64,000 nucleotides of DNA from Pedobacter sp. KBW06 (GTDB lineage Bacteria; Bacteroidota; Bacteroidia; Sphingobacteriales; Sphingobacteriaceae). Position 1 is the stretch's first letter; the number at the start of each line of letters is the position of its first letter. Made by a program: the position numbers and the translations under genes. Shown here in pieces: positions 1 to 9,800 of the stretch. Location of the stretch: contig NZ_QAJL01000009.1 of the NCBI RefSeq assembly GCF_003852525.1, positions 113,285 to 177,284 on the forward strand. The letters are read 5' to 3'. The notes under the pieces were generated by a model. The model searched no databases, was not told the DNA's origin, and saw nothing but the letters and a program-made list of their open reading frames with translations.

Positions 1-432
1 CGTACCACTTTAATCTGTGGATATCCTGGTGAAACAGAGCAGGATTTTGAAGAAATGCTGAGCTGGGTAGAAGAAACAAGATTCGACAGACTGGGATGTT
101 TCACTTATTCTCATGAAGAAAAAACCCATGCGCATAACCTTGTAGATGATGTACCGGATGAAGTGAAACAGGAACGTGTGGATGCCATCATGGAATTACA
201 ACAAGGGATCTCATTTGATATCAATCAGGAAAAAGTAGGAAAAACCTATAAAGTTCTGGTCGACAGAAAAGAAGGTGATTTCTTTATAGGACGTACAGAA
301 TTTGACTCTCCGGAGGTTGATAATGAGGTTTTAATTGATGCTGCGACAGGTTATGCAGCCAATGGAAGCTTCGTTAATGTGAAGATTGACAGGGCCGAAG
401 ACTTCGATCTATATGGACAAATTGTAAAATAA
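1..432 (+). CDS. rimO: Ribosomal protein S12 methylthiotransferase RimO, C-terminal part
   Basis: The reading frame is open from base 1 and gives the last 143 residues; the start lies outside the window. RimO is a radical-SAM enzyme that adds a methylthio group to a conserved aspartate of ribosomal protein S12. Visible here are the GYPGET segment near residue 7, typical of the end of the radical-SAM barrel in the MiaB/RimO group, then 'GCFTYSHEEKT', and a C-terminal TRAM domain (about residues 78-143) ending in 'DFDLYGQIVK', the usual RimO tail. MiaB is the main alternative, but the 'FTYSHEEKT' segment and the tail fit RimO better. No terminator is seen before the next gene. Confidence 0.9.
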   Translation, partial: RTTLICGYPGETEQDFEEMLSWVEETRFDRLGCFTYSHEEKTHAHNLVDDVPDEVKQERVDAIMELQQGISFDINQEKVGKTYKVLVDRKEGDFFIGRTEFDSPEVDNEVLIDAATGYAANGSFVNVKIDRAEDFDLYGQIVK

Positions 433-478
433 AAGCGGGATGTAAGGAGTTCTGGTTTATTAACTTAAATTCGTGGCA

Positions 479-2071
479 ATGCAGGCCAAATACATCTCTT
501 ACCAGGAAACAAATGCCTTCTCCTCCGCTGTACTGGATTACATCAGTGGGAAGGATCAGTTAAGTGCTTTTTATAAGTATATACCGGATTTTGAAGGCTT
601 TGCAAAGGCCATCGCCAACCGCAACTTTAAAGGAAACAGGTCTACACTGACCCGGATCCTCAAAAAGCAATATTCGTCTATTGAACCATCGGCTTTAGTA
701 GCACAAAACATTAACCTTCTGGCTGATGACCGGACTTTTACCATTACCACCGGTCATCAGCTCAATATATTTACCGGACCCCTTTATTTTATATATAAGA
801 TCGTTACTGCCATCAATCTTGCAAAAGAGCTGAAGGAGAAATTTCCGGATTATAATTTCGTGCCCGTTTACTGGATGGCGACCGAAGATCATGATTTTGA
901 AGAAATCAATCATGTGAAGATCGAAGACAGAATGCTGACCTGGAACAAAAAGGCAGCAGGTGCGACCGGAAGATTGAGTACAAAAGATATCACAGAGGTT
1001 TTGATCGCCTATAAAGGTTATCTGGGCATTACTGAAAATGGCCTGCAATTATCTGAAATTGTAGATCATGCTTATTCCCATCATGAAAAACTTTCTGATG
1101 CAACACGTGAGCTGGTAGATGCTTTATTTGGAAAGTATGGATTGGTTTGCGTAGATGCAGATGAACATGAGCTTAAAAAGCAATTTGCGCCTGTTATTGA
1201 AGCAGATATTACCGGGCAACACAGCTTTAAACACATTTCTTCCAGCAATGCTTTACTGGAAGAAAAAGGATATAAAACACAGGTCAATCCGAGAGAAATC
1301 AATTTCTTCTATATGACCGATCAGCTTCGCGAAAGAATCATTGAAGAAGATCAGGTTTATAAGGTCATGAATACGGACATCCGTTTTACGGAAGCTGAGC
1401 TGCAACAGGAGATTCTTGATTTTCCGGAACGGTTTAGTCCGAATGTAGTGATGCGTCCGGTATATCAGGAAATCATCCTTCCTAACCTTGCGTACATTGG
1501 AGGTGGTGCCGAACTCACTTATTGGCTGCAATTGAAAGCTAATTTCGATTATTATCAAATAGATTTTCCGGTATTGCTGCTCCGTAATTCGGCCCTGGTG
1601 ATTGATAAACGGAGTCAGACGAGGATGCAAATTCTGGGAATTAACCACACCAATCTATTTAAGGATCCGTTGACCTTAAAGAATGACTGGATTAAGGCAC
1701 ATGTGACCTTACAGTTGTCGCTGGACGACGAGCAGCGTGCCATCAGTGCTGTTTTTGATCAGATCAAGCTCAATGCCTACAAGATCGACAAGACCTTGTC
1801 TCAATCCGCCGATGCGGCTAAAACAAGAGCCTTAAAGCTCATCGCCAATCTGGAGAAAAAAATGCTGAGGGCAGAAAAGCGCAAGCACGATACCTCACTT
1901 ACACAGATTGACAATTTAAAAGAAAAGTTATTCCCTACCGGAGTTCTACAGGAGCGTGTACTGAACATTGCCCCTATGTATGTACAGTATGGAGATGACT
2001 TTATCAATTCGCTGATCCTTAATTTCAAACCACTGGACCATCAGTTTACGGTTCTCTTTGCTTCATCATAA
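479..2071 (+). CDS. bshC: Bacillithiol biosynthesis cysteine-adding enzyme BshC
   Basis: BshC catalyses the last step of bacillithiol synthesis, adding cysteine to glucosamine-malate in the cytoplasm. The 530-residue length fits the family. Recognisable motifs are TTGHQ (about residues 90-94) followed by 'NIFTGPLYFIYK', and 'YWMATEDHDFEEI' (about 132-144), in the nucleotide-binding core; the C-terminal third is helical and charged, as in the family's coiled coil. An in-frame GTG lies two codons upstream at 473; the ATG at 479 is preferred. The stop codon overlaps the start of the next gene by one base, which implies co-translation. bshA and bshB are not in the window. Confidence 0.93.
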   Translation: MQAKYISYQETNAFSSAVLDYISGKDQLSAFYKYIPDFEGFAKAIANRNFKGNRSTLTRILKKQYSSIEPSALVAQNINLLADDRTFTITTGHQLNIFTGPLYFIYKIVTAINLAKELKEKFPDYNFVPVYWMATEDHDFEEINHVKIEDRMLTWNKKAAGATGRLSTKDITEVLIAYKGYLGITENGLQLSEIVDHAYSHHEKLSDATRELVDALFGKYGLVCVDADEHELKKQFAPVIEADITGQHSFKHISSSNALLEEKGYKTQVNPREINFFYMTDQLRERIIEEDQVYKVMNTDIRFTEAELQQEILDFPERFSPNVVMRPVYQEIILPNLAYIGGGAELTYWLQLKANFDYYQIDFPVLLLRNSALVIDKRSQTRMQILGINHTNLFKDPLTLKNDWIKAHVTLQLSLDDEQRAISAVFDQIKLNAYKIDKTLSQSADAAKTRALKLIANLEKKMLRAEKRKHDTSLTQIDNLKEKLFPTGVLQERVLNIAPMYVQYGDDFINSLILNFKPLDHQFTVLFASS

Positions 2072-3153
2072 TGATTTTTCACACTTTTACCGAACAAAAA
2101 CTACGTCAGTTTACAGAAAACGTATTCCTTAAAATGGGATGCCCTGTTCCTGACGCACAACTGGCTGCAGATGTCTTGTTAAAATCTGACCTGAGGGGAA
2201 TAGATTCCCATGGGGTAGCCCGTCTGAGCGGCTATGTGAGGTTATGGGAAAAAGAACGGATCAATGCGACACCAGAGGTCAGGATCGTCCATGAAACAGC
2301 TACTACTGCTACCGTAGACGGAGATGCAGGTCTGGGCTTAGTCGTTGCTCCCTTTGCGATGAAAGTGGCGATTGAAAAAGCTAAAATTTATGGAAGCGGA
2401 TGGGTGGCCGTTAAAAATTCCAATCATTTCGGGATTGCCGGATACCATGCCCTAATGGCGGTAGAACAGGATATGATTGGGATCAGCATGACCAATGCAA
2501 GTCCGCTTGTAGCTCCTACTTATGCCAATGAAAGGTTATTGGGAACCAATCCGATGTGTTATGCTTTTCCTGCAGGAAAGTATCCTCCTTTAGTGGTGGA
2601 TATGGCTACCGCAGCGGCTGCAAACGGGAAACTGGAAATCGCCCAAAGGGCAAACCAACCAATTCCTGAGGGTTGGGTGCAGGACAAAGATGGAAATCCT
2701 TCTACGAGCGCACATCAGCTAAAAGATGGGGGTTCCCTCCTGCCCTTAGGTAGTGATAAAGACCATGGAAGTCATAAGGGTTATGGCCTGAGTGCTACGG
2801 TGGATATTTTGTCTGCAGTGCTTTCCGGTGCCAATTATGGGCCCTGGGTACCGCCATTTGTTGCTTTTCTGGAACCTTCAGCAAATCCTGTTGGCGCAGG
2901 TATCGGCCATTTCTTTGGTGCCATGCGAATAGATGGTTTCCGTCCGGCTGATGATTTTAAACAACACCTGGACAACTGGATTGAACGGTTTAAATCTGCC
3001 GGGACGGTTGACCCGGATAAAAAGGTGATCATTCCCGGAGAGCCGGAATATGCGTTTGAGCAGGAACGGAAAATTCAGGGCATTCCTTTGATTGATGTCG
3101 TAGTGAATGACCTGAATGAACTCGCTGTAAAACTTGGGATCGAAGGACTTTAG
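2071..3153 (+). CDS. Ldh family (malate/L-lactate dehydrogenase type 2) oxidoreductase
   Basis: A 360-residue cytoplasmic NAD(P)-dependent dehydrogenase of the Ldh_2 family, which reduces 2-oxo acids or oxidises malate, sulfolactate, ureidoglycolate and related hydroxy acids. Family signatures are 'LRGIDSHGVARL' (about residues 46-57), 'SNHFGIAGYHA' (about 113-123) and 'HKGYGL' (about 235-240). The substrate cannot be read from sequence. The ATG at 2071 shares its first base with the bshC stop, so the two genes form a translationally coupled pair; whether the enzyme is tied to thiol metabolism is unknown. It converges with the next gene, leaving only 3 bases between stops. Confidence 0.88.
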   Translation: MIFHTFTEQKLRQFTENVFLKMGCPVPDAQLAADVLLKSDLRGIDSHGVARLSGYVRLWEKERINATPEVRIVHETATTATVDGDAGLGLVVAPFAMKVAIEKAKIYGSGWVAVKNSNHFGIAGYHALMAVEQDMIGISMTNASPLVAPTYANERLLGTNPMCYAFPAGKYPPLVVDMATAAAANGKLEIAQRANQPIPEGWVQDKDGNPSTSAHQLKDGGSLLPLGSDKDHGSHKGYGLSATVDILSAVLSGANYGPWVPPFVAFLEPSANPVGAGIGHFFGAMRIDGFRPADDFKQHLDNWIERFKSAGTVDPDKKVIIPGEPEYAFEQERKIQGIPLIDVVVNDLNELAVKLGIEGL

Positions 3154-3156
3154 TTC

Positions 3157-4470
3157 TTACTTGTCCAGTTCGAGATTTTCATCCCCTTCTTCATATTTAA
3201 GGAAGACCATGAGCATGGTCATCATCTCATCTGTTGTTTTCATATCGTTGGCAGAGAAGACCATTTTTGGAGGATGATTGGGATTGTTTGGATTCTCTTT
3301 GGTATTGTCGTAGAGTGCTTCGATCGTTAAAATTGATCCTTTTGGAACCTTAATCAGTTTTTTATACCTGTAAATTTCCTGCCATTTGAAATCCCATGAA
3401 GGAATAGAAACCAATTTAATGGTATCGCCCTGCGGAGTTACTGCATATGCTTTAAAAGTCTTACCCAGCAAATGCATGTGTGGCCATACATATAACAGGG
3501 ATTGATCCTGAGGTGTTACAATTTTAAGGTTGAAGGCTTTGGTCGTGTCTGCAGGAATCATAAAATAAGGTTCAATGGAACTTTCTCCAACTCCTGCTGA
3601 GCCCAGGCTAATCACGTCTACTTTTCTTTTCACCGGAGATTTGGTGAAGAAAAAGTTGATTCCAGACATTTCTTCCTCATCTTTACCTGTAGGGGCATAG
3701 TGGATAGTGACTAAAATTACGCCACGTTTTGGCATTATCCAACCAAAATCCTTGGGATAGGATTCAAATGAGGTTCCTGGAATCCAGCCTCCATAATAGT
3801 CCATTTTCTTTTTGAAGGGCAGGTATTGATCATAGCTGCTCCGGTCTGAACCACTAAGGTCAACATAATCTGCTCCCTGAAGGATGTCCACATCGCTCTC
3901 CACCGGATGAACAGCAAAGTTTGCATGGTGAATCACCTTTTTATTACTGGAAACAAATTCTACGGCTTCTACATTTTGCGCTTTAGCCAGGTCAAAAGGA
4001 ATTTTAAAGACCAGGAACCTTTCTTCATTATCGCCCTTAATAAAAAAGGGCTTAGTCACTTTCAGCACGGTATCCGGCTTTCTATGATATTGGGTCCCTT
4101 TGACAAATGCGGTTGAGCGCTCTGTCGTTGATTTCTTTGCTAAACCTTCAGGCATTTTACTGTCGACCCATTTCACAATGAGCTCTTTTTCGGCTTTACT
4201 CAGCGAGCGGTCATTATGAAATGTGCGGTAATTGTTGTCCGGTTTCCACGGTGGCATATAACCAGATTGTACGACATCCTTAATAAAGGTTCCTCTTTTA
4301 GCCACATCCTGATAGGTGAGCAGGGAGAAAGGCGCTGCTTCTCCAGGTCGGTGACAAGGCGCACATTTTTGTTGAATAATGGGCGCAATATGCGTCGAAA
4401 AGGTAACTTTTTGAGCGATGATTTGATTGCAAAAAAAGAAGGAAAGAAAAGTAAAAATCAGGATTCTCAT
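3157..4470 (-). CDS. Secreted c-type heme and PHM-like copper type II monooxygenase fusion
   Basis: The protein has 437 residues and a signal peptide (1-19, ending IIAQ). A short c-type heme region follows: CAPCH (36-40), then 'RPGEAAPFSL' and YMPPW (71-75), whose Met72 is a plausible distal ligand. The rest resembles peptidylglycine alpha-hydroxylating monooxygenase. His181-His182 and the His257-Tyr pair match the CuH site; His331-Met-His333 and a late Met in 'TTDEMM' (about 416) match the CuM site. All six expected copper ligands therefore appear to be present. PHM-fold enzymes hydroxylate carbon with ascorbate and O2; here the N-terminal heme may supply electrons instead, which is inference. 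The gene lies 20 bases downstream of a redoxin gene on the same strand. The substrate is unknown. Confidence 0.78.
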   Translation of the reverse strand: MRILIFTFLSFFFCNQIIAQKVTFSTHIAPIIQQKCAPCHRPGEAAPFSLLTYQDVAKRGTFIKDVVQSGYMPPWKPDNNYRTFHNDRSLSKAEKELIVKWVDSKMPEGLAKKSTTERSTAFVKGTQYHRKPDTVLKVTKPFFIKGDNEERFLVFKIPFDLAKAQNVEAVEFVSSNKKVIHHANFAVHPVESDVDILQGADYVDLSGSDRSSYDQYLPFKKKMDYYGGWIPGTSFESYPKDFGWIMPKRGVILVTIHYAPTGKDEEEMSGINFFFTKSPVKRKVDVISLGSAGVGESSIEPYFMIPADTTKAFNLKIVTPQDQSLLYVWPHMHLLGKTFKAYAVTPQGDTIKLVSIPSWDFKWQEIYRYKKLIKVPKGSILTIEALYDNTKENPNNPNHPPKMVFSANDMKTTDEMMTMLMVFLKYEEGDENLELDK

Positions 4471-4490
4471 AGCTATAAGAAATGTAGGAA

Positions 4491-5075
4491 TTATATATCG
4501 TTTATCAAACAGCCTACAGGCTTGGTTTGTGAAGTGGCGGGTATTCTTTGATTTAAAACATCATCAATGGCATTTTCAAGAAACTTCTCAGTGGTTACCT
4601 TTCTTTTTTGTCCCAGGCCACTTGCCCAGTTGTCGATCAGCCCTCTATAGGGTATCGCACCCAGTTTAGATATTAAAATGCATTCCGGTGTTGTGGTGGC
4701 TTTCAAATGATGTGTAAGTTCTTTTTTGCGGTCGATCAGCATGTTAAAACTGACCTTATACTCGTTTTGGAAATCGCTAATCTGTTTTGCAGTATATGCA
4801 GCACCGGGAAATATTCCGAAGATCCGTACCTCTGTGTATTTTTTTTGAAGGGCATTGAGTACCGGAATATAGTTTCGGCAAAGGGGGCATTCAGGAGATA
4901 GAAATACGAGTACAGTTAGTCCTGTAGGAGCTATATTTTGATTTTTCCCATTCTTATTTTGCAAAGTGATGCCACTTATTTTTTTCCAGGAAACAGCTTT
5001 TAACTGTCCCTTTACGGAGCTGGTAAACAGCAGCAGGAGCATCAGGCTTAGTATTTTTAAATCAGATGATTTCAT
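4491..5075 (-). CDS. Secreted redoxin / thioredoxin-like protein
   Basis: The protein has 194 residues, counted from the ATG at 5075, which opens a clean signal peptide ('LMLLLLFTSSVKG'); an upstream in-frame ATG at 5111 would place 12 hydrophilic residues before it and overlap a terminator. A thioredoxin-like fold follows with a CPLC active site (Cys63-Cys66) in 'FLSPECPLCRNY', then an AhpC/TlpA-like strand-helix pattern and a cis-Pro candidate in 'TTTPECILI'. It is probably periplasmic. It lies directly upstream of the heme/dicopper monooxygenase gene, so a role as its electron donor, metal loader or heme-ligation factor is reasonable but inferred. A TlpA/ResA-type cytochrome maturation factor is the main alternative. 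Confidence 0.8.
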   Translation of the reverse strand: MKSSDLKILSLMLLLLFTSSVKGQLKAVSWKKISGITLQNKNGKNQNIAPTGLTVLVFLSPECPLCRNYIPVLNALQKKYTEVRIFGIFPGAAYTAKQISDFQNEYKVSFNMLIDRKKELTHHLKATTTPECILISKLGAIPYRGLIDNWASGLGQKRKVTTEKFLENAIDDVLNQRIPATSQTKPVGCLINDI

Positions 5076-5097
5076 TTCCGTATCGGTCTTTAATAAA

Positions 5098-5123
5098 TAA
5101 GGGTGCCACAATGGGCACCCTTA
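5098..5123 (-). terminator. Intrinsic terminator after susD (first pair)
   Basis: A perfect 10-bp stem (TAAGGGTGCC / GGCACCCTTA) with a 6-base loop, followed on the minus strand by TTTATT. It lies 17 bases past the susD stop and just upstream of the redoxin start, separating the two units. Confidence 0.85.
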
Positions 5124-5140
5124 ATATAATTATTATAATG

Positions 5141-6859
5141 TTATTTTTTATCCCACCATACACGGCCGAAGATGTCACTTGGGCCCTGTCCGAAGTCAGG
5201 ATCTTTTTTCATGTCGTTATAAGCATCAATGATGTTTTGATAATTCAGGTTTGAAACTGTAGGGAAAGGTAAAGCAGCTCTTCTTGGAATTACCTGCTCT
5301 GTACCCTGAGCAATTAATTTTTCTAAAGGAAGTACACTTGTGGCATTTGGATAACCTGTTCTTTTATACAATGCCCAAGCTTCACTTGGTTGCTTAAAGA
5401 AGTGCAGGTAGGCCTGACAAGCAATCTGATCGATTCCTTTAGCAGGGTTGTAAACTACTGAAGGCTTTGCCAGATAGGCTGTAATTTCTGAAGGCGTAGC
5501 CGCTACATAGTTACTTTTGTTTTCTCTATCTACAATCTTAGCTCTGTTTGCCATATCATCATACATCATGATGGAAGCCGTAACTCCTTTATCGTACCAA
5601 TCTTTTGCCGATTCACCGGTGATTGCACGTGCAGCAAGTTCAGCTCTCATGAAACAAAAGTCAGCATAAGTAACCATTGGGAAAAAGTTAACACCTGTAC
5701 CGCTATTTTCACCTGCAGCGAACAATTTAGGCTGAAGATTAGACAATGTATCTAAAACAAGAGTTCCCGGAAGACCGTTTGCCTGCGTAACGTTAATCGT
5801 TACGCTATTGAAAAATTTCGCAAAATCAGGGGCAGCAGAAGCGTCAGGGCTGGTTGCTACACCATAATAACGTTTAGCGTCATATACCGCATTTGAAGCG
5901 ATTTTTCCTTGTGCTTTAGCAGCGTCAAAATTGGCTTGAGAAAAGTAGTTAGGCTGATAGAAAAACCTGATCCTTGGATCTGCATTGGTATACATAAAAT
6001 CTACTACCGGTCTTGGGGCCCTGATGCTCAATACTGACCAGTCACCACCATCAGCGATATTTGAATTAGCTTCAAATGTCCAGCTGTCTGTATTGTCAAC
6101 CATAAGGTTAGCAGGGGTAGCTAAAACTTCCTGAACCCTTGTTGTCATTTTTGTTGGGTTTCTTTTCATTAAACGCATCGCCATTCTCAAACGGATTGCA
6201 TTTGCCGTTTTTACCCATTTACTGCTCGATCCTTTGAAGAACAAGTCCTGAGCTCCAAGAGAGGTCTGACCAGCTTCAGGAGTACTGGTTAATTTCAGAA
6301 TTGCATCTTTTAGCTGTGTATCCAATACATCAAATAACACTTCCTGGGTATCATACTTAGGGGTAAATGTACCTCCATATTTACCTTGAAAAGCCTCATT
6401 ATAAGCAATACTACCATTGATATCAGAAACATAAAATGCGTAATATGCTTTGACAATAGATGCAATTGCCACCTGATGTACACGTTTTGCCTGTTCTTCA
6501 GCCGACATTTGTGAAATGATATGCAATACGTCGGTGAAAGAAGCGCCTATTCCAGGATAGAACATGTTGTACCTTGTGTTCTTCAGGTTACCTGACTCCG
6601 TCACAAATGAGACACCATTTCCTGTTAGCGGCGTTGCCATCTGCATCCATGGCATAATTCCACGCACGTTATCATAATACCATTCTGAACGTTCATTGTT
6701 CATCCGGATGGAAGCATTCATGAATTGTTGTTCAGGAGTAATCTTGTCAAGCAATGAAGGATCTGTATTCAGTTCCACAAATTTCTCCTTTTTACAGGAT
6801 GATATTGAGATGCATGCAAAGGCTACTATCCCTATCCATGCTTTATATTTTGTTTTCAT
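5141..6859 (-). CDS. SusD/RagB-type nutrient-binding outer membrane lipoprotein (SusD-like_2), first pair
   Basis: A 572-residue surface lipoprotein with a type II signal peptide and lipidation Cys at residue 22 ('ISSCKKE'). The helical TPR-like body, with 'LNTDP' near the N-terminus, 'RLRMAMRLMKRNP' in the middle and 'WALYKRTGYP' near the C-terminus, fits the SusD-like_2 group. Such proteins form the lid on a SusC barrel and bind glycans or peptides. The ligand cannot be predicted. The gene follows susC with a 38-base gap and is closed by a terminator. Confidence 0.92.
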   Translation of the reverse strand: MKTKYKAWIGIVAFACISISSCKKEKFVELNTDPSLLDKITPEQQFMNASIRMNNERSEWYYDNVRGIMPWMQMATPLTGNGVSFVTESGNLKNTRYNMFYPGIGASFTDVLHIISQMSAEEQAKRVHQVAIASIVKAYYAFYVSDINGSIAYNEAFQGKYGGTFTPKYDTQEVLFDVLDTQLKDAILKLTSTPEAGQTSLGAQDLFFKGSSSKWVKTANAIRLRMAMRLMKRNPTKMTTRVQEVLATPANLMVDNTDSWTFEANSNIADGGDWSVLSIRAPRPVVDFMYTNADPRIRFFYQPNYFSQANFDAAKAQGKIASNAVYDAKRYYGVATSPDASAAPDFAKFFNSVTINVTQANGLPGTLVLDTLSNLQPKLFAAGENSGTGVNFFPMVTYADFCFMRAELAARAITGESAKDWYDKGVTASIMMYDDMANRAKIVDRENKSNYVAATPSEITAYLAKPSVVYNPAKGIDQIACQAYLHFFKQPSEAWALYKRTGYPNATSVLPLEKLIAQGTEQVIPRRAALPFPTVSNLNYQNIIDAYNDMKKDPDFGQGPSDIFGRVWWDKK

Positions 6860-6897
6860 CTTAATTTCTTTTAAAAAATATTTTACAAACTCAGGTT

Positions 6898-9800
6898 CTA
6901 TAGACTTGCTTTAATTGAAAGCGCAAATGTGCGGGTATACGGAGCACCTCCATATTCAGCAAATGCACCCGGGCTATTTGAGAATAACGATTCCGGATTG
7001 ATATGATCTGGAAGACTGTTATAAATATAAGTCAGGTTTCTTGCGATAAAGCTTAGATTCACTCTGTTGAATTTCATTTTATCTGTAAATCTTTTTGGCA
7101 AGGTATAGCCTACTGAAACTTCTCTTAATGCCACCCAGTTGTTCTCGAACGTAGAGTATTCCCTGATTCCTGTAGCCCACTGCGTTAATCTTGCATAGTG
7201 AACACGTGCACTAACTGGTTGAATTAATCCTTTTCCAACTGCGTCAGCAAAGGTAGTACCACCTACATTTACATTATTGATGATTGTTCCGTCAGCAAAA
7301 ATACCTTCAGGAATGATACCATCATTAAATGAATTTCCAGCAGCATCTTTTCTTAGTACGCCTCCATGATCTGCAGAACGGCCAGGTAGCGTGCTTTGGA
7401 ATACTCCAAAGTTAGAGCCATACTGGTGAGTTCCTGAAGCCATCATACCACCTACTTTTGCATCAATCTGGAAACCAAGGTTAAAGTCTTTATATCTGAA
7501 ACTGTTGATGGAACTTGCAGTAAATTTCTCCATCATACTACCTAATTTTTTATTTCCCTGACCTGCGTCACCACTTCTCCAGTAGCTACCATTGGCTTTT
7601 AACATCTTTTGTCCATTACGTGGATCATCGATATTATTACCTTGTGCATCTTTAGCCTGATAAGAAGCAAAACCGTATCCTGTATAAATGGTTCCGTATT
7701 CTTCTCCTTCGATGGCCACAGAAGACATATCAGCACCAAAAGCATTCGCTAATGTTACACTTGTTACACCTGGTGCAAGTTTAATGACCTTATTTCTGTT
7801 GCGGGCAAAATTTAATGTACTGTTCCACTCAAAATCTTTCGTCTTAATAGGTGAACCATTGATCAAAATCTCGATACCTTGATTCTGTATATTTCCGGCA
7901 TTAATCAACTGTTTGTCTACACCACTTTCTCCAGGAACCTGTAGCGCAAGGACTTGATTGAATGTGTTTTTTCTGTAAAATGATGCGTCAATACCAATAC
8001 GGTCATTCAGGAAACGCATTTCTGTACCAATTTCAAATTCTTTGGTCAGCTCATTCTTAAGGTTAGGATTTCCTTTAACAAATTCACTGTAGCCATAGCG
8101 TGGCATTTCAATATCCTTCGCATCTTTATAAGTACCGATGAATTTATATAAGCCTCTGCTCGTTTCATAAGGATTGGTTCCAAGGCCGGTATGACCATAG
8201 TTGGCTCTCAGCTTTCCATAAGAAAGGAATCCTAATCCCGGTACATTTTTCAATGACTCGGAGAAAATATAAGCCAAACCTACTGAAGGATAAAGGTAAC
8301 CATAGCTACCTGTACCATTTGGATAGGTTAACGTTGAAGACCAATCGTTACGAAGACTTACATTCAATGTCAACATGTTTTTATAGGAAATATCACCATA
8401 AGCATATACCGCGTCAGTACGCTGACTACCGTCAAGTGAGTTCTCGGTGATTAGTGTCTTTACAGAATTACCCAAGAAGAATTTACCTGGATCTTTTAAA
8501 CCGCCATCGGTTCTGGTATAGGTTGTATTCTTTCCAAAATCACTTGTGGTTTCTCCACCCAAGCTAAGGTTAAAATCAAAATTGTCATTGATCTTACGAC
8601 TTGCATTCAGCAAAAACTGTAATCTGGTGCTTCTCTGATCAGATTGCCCCGATCCATATTCGCCGCCTGTGAATCCTACTCCATCACCGATATTTTTCAC
8701 TTCTCTTATGGTATTCACCTGATTAAGTGTTCCCCTAACCATCGCGTTCAACCAAGGTGTGATGTTAGCCGTAACTTCCACATTCCCCCTGAAATTGTTC
8801 TCTTTTTGTCTGTTCTTTTTAGTATATAAATCATACCAGAAAGACGACAATCCATAAGGATCCGCAGCATCTCTTAAGCGGCCGCCATTTACTTCATCTC
8901 TGTAATGGTTCATCCAGTATTTTGTATCATAGCTTCTTGGATTCGCATAAGTTAAAGCAAATAAAGGACTGCTATTGTTAGACTGGTTAATTGGATTCAA
9001 AACATTACTAACGGTATAGTTTACACCTGCATCAATAGTAAAGATTTTACCGATTTTTCTTGACCCTCTAAAATCTACCGCATCACGGTCAAACTTATTA
9101 TTAGGTAAGATTCCTTTGTTAGCCATCTTGGTATAAGACAATCTAAAGTTTCCATCTTCATTGGCACCTTGAAATGCCAAATTTGAATTGCTATAGATTC
9201 CGTTATTATAAGCATCTAAAATATTATTCGGCTGAGCATTCCATTTGATGATACGTCCATCAATATCTTTAACCTCTGAGCCGTCATATTTTGGACCAAA
9301 GCTCCAGAAATAATTGGCTTTATCCACTTGCTGCATTCCACTTGCATCCTTGGTAAAAGTTGGGGTTATACCACCTCCGAATTCATTTTGAAGATCGAAA
9401 GTACGGTAAACTTCTTCCACAGTTTGTGTATGAGAAAATGAAATTCCCAGACCTTGTCCTGATTTACCTTTCTTTGAAGTAATTAAAAGCACACCGTTCT
9501 GAGCTCTAGAACCATATAGTGAACTTGCCGCAGCACCTTTTAATACGGTAATGCTTTCATAATCATCCGCATTTAAGTTTTTCATAATGTTACCAAAATC
9601 CTGAGGACTGTTTCCATAAGAGTCTGCACCAGTTACACCTGGCTGAATCAATACTCCGTCAATCACAACCAATGGTTGTGTATTCTGGCTTAGAGAAGCA
9701 TTTCCTCTGATCCTGATTCTTGAAGAAGACTGAGGTCCACCGGCACCCATGTTAATCACCACACCCGCAACTTTACCATTTAGTGCATTCACCAAATTCG

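Noticed and set aside
4216..4551. A 111-codon plus-strand frame opposite the heme/copper gene
   Set aside because: It lies wholly antisense to a well-supported gene and shows no motif or signal; it is a shadow of the codon pattern.
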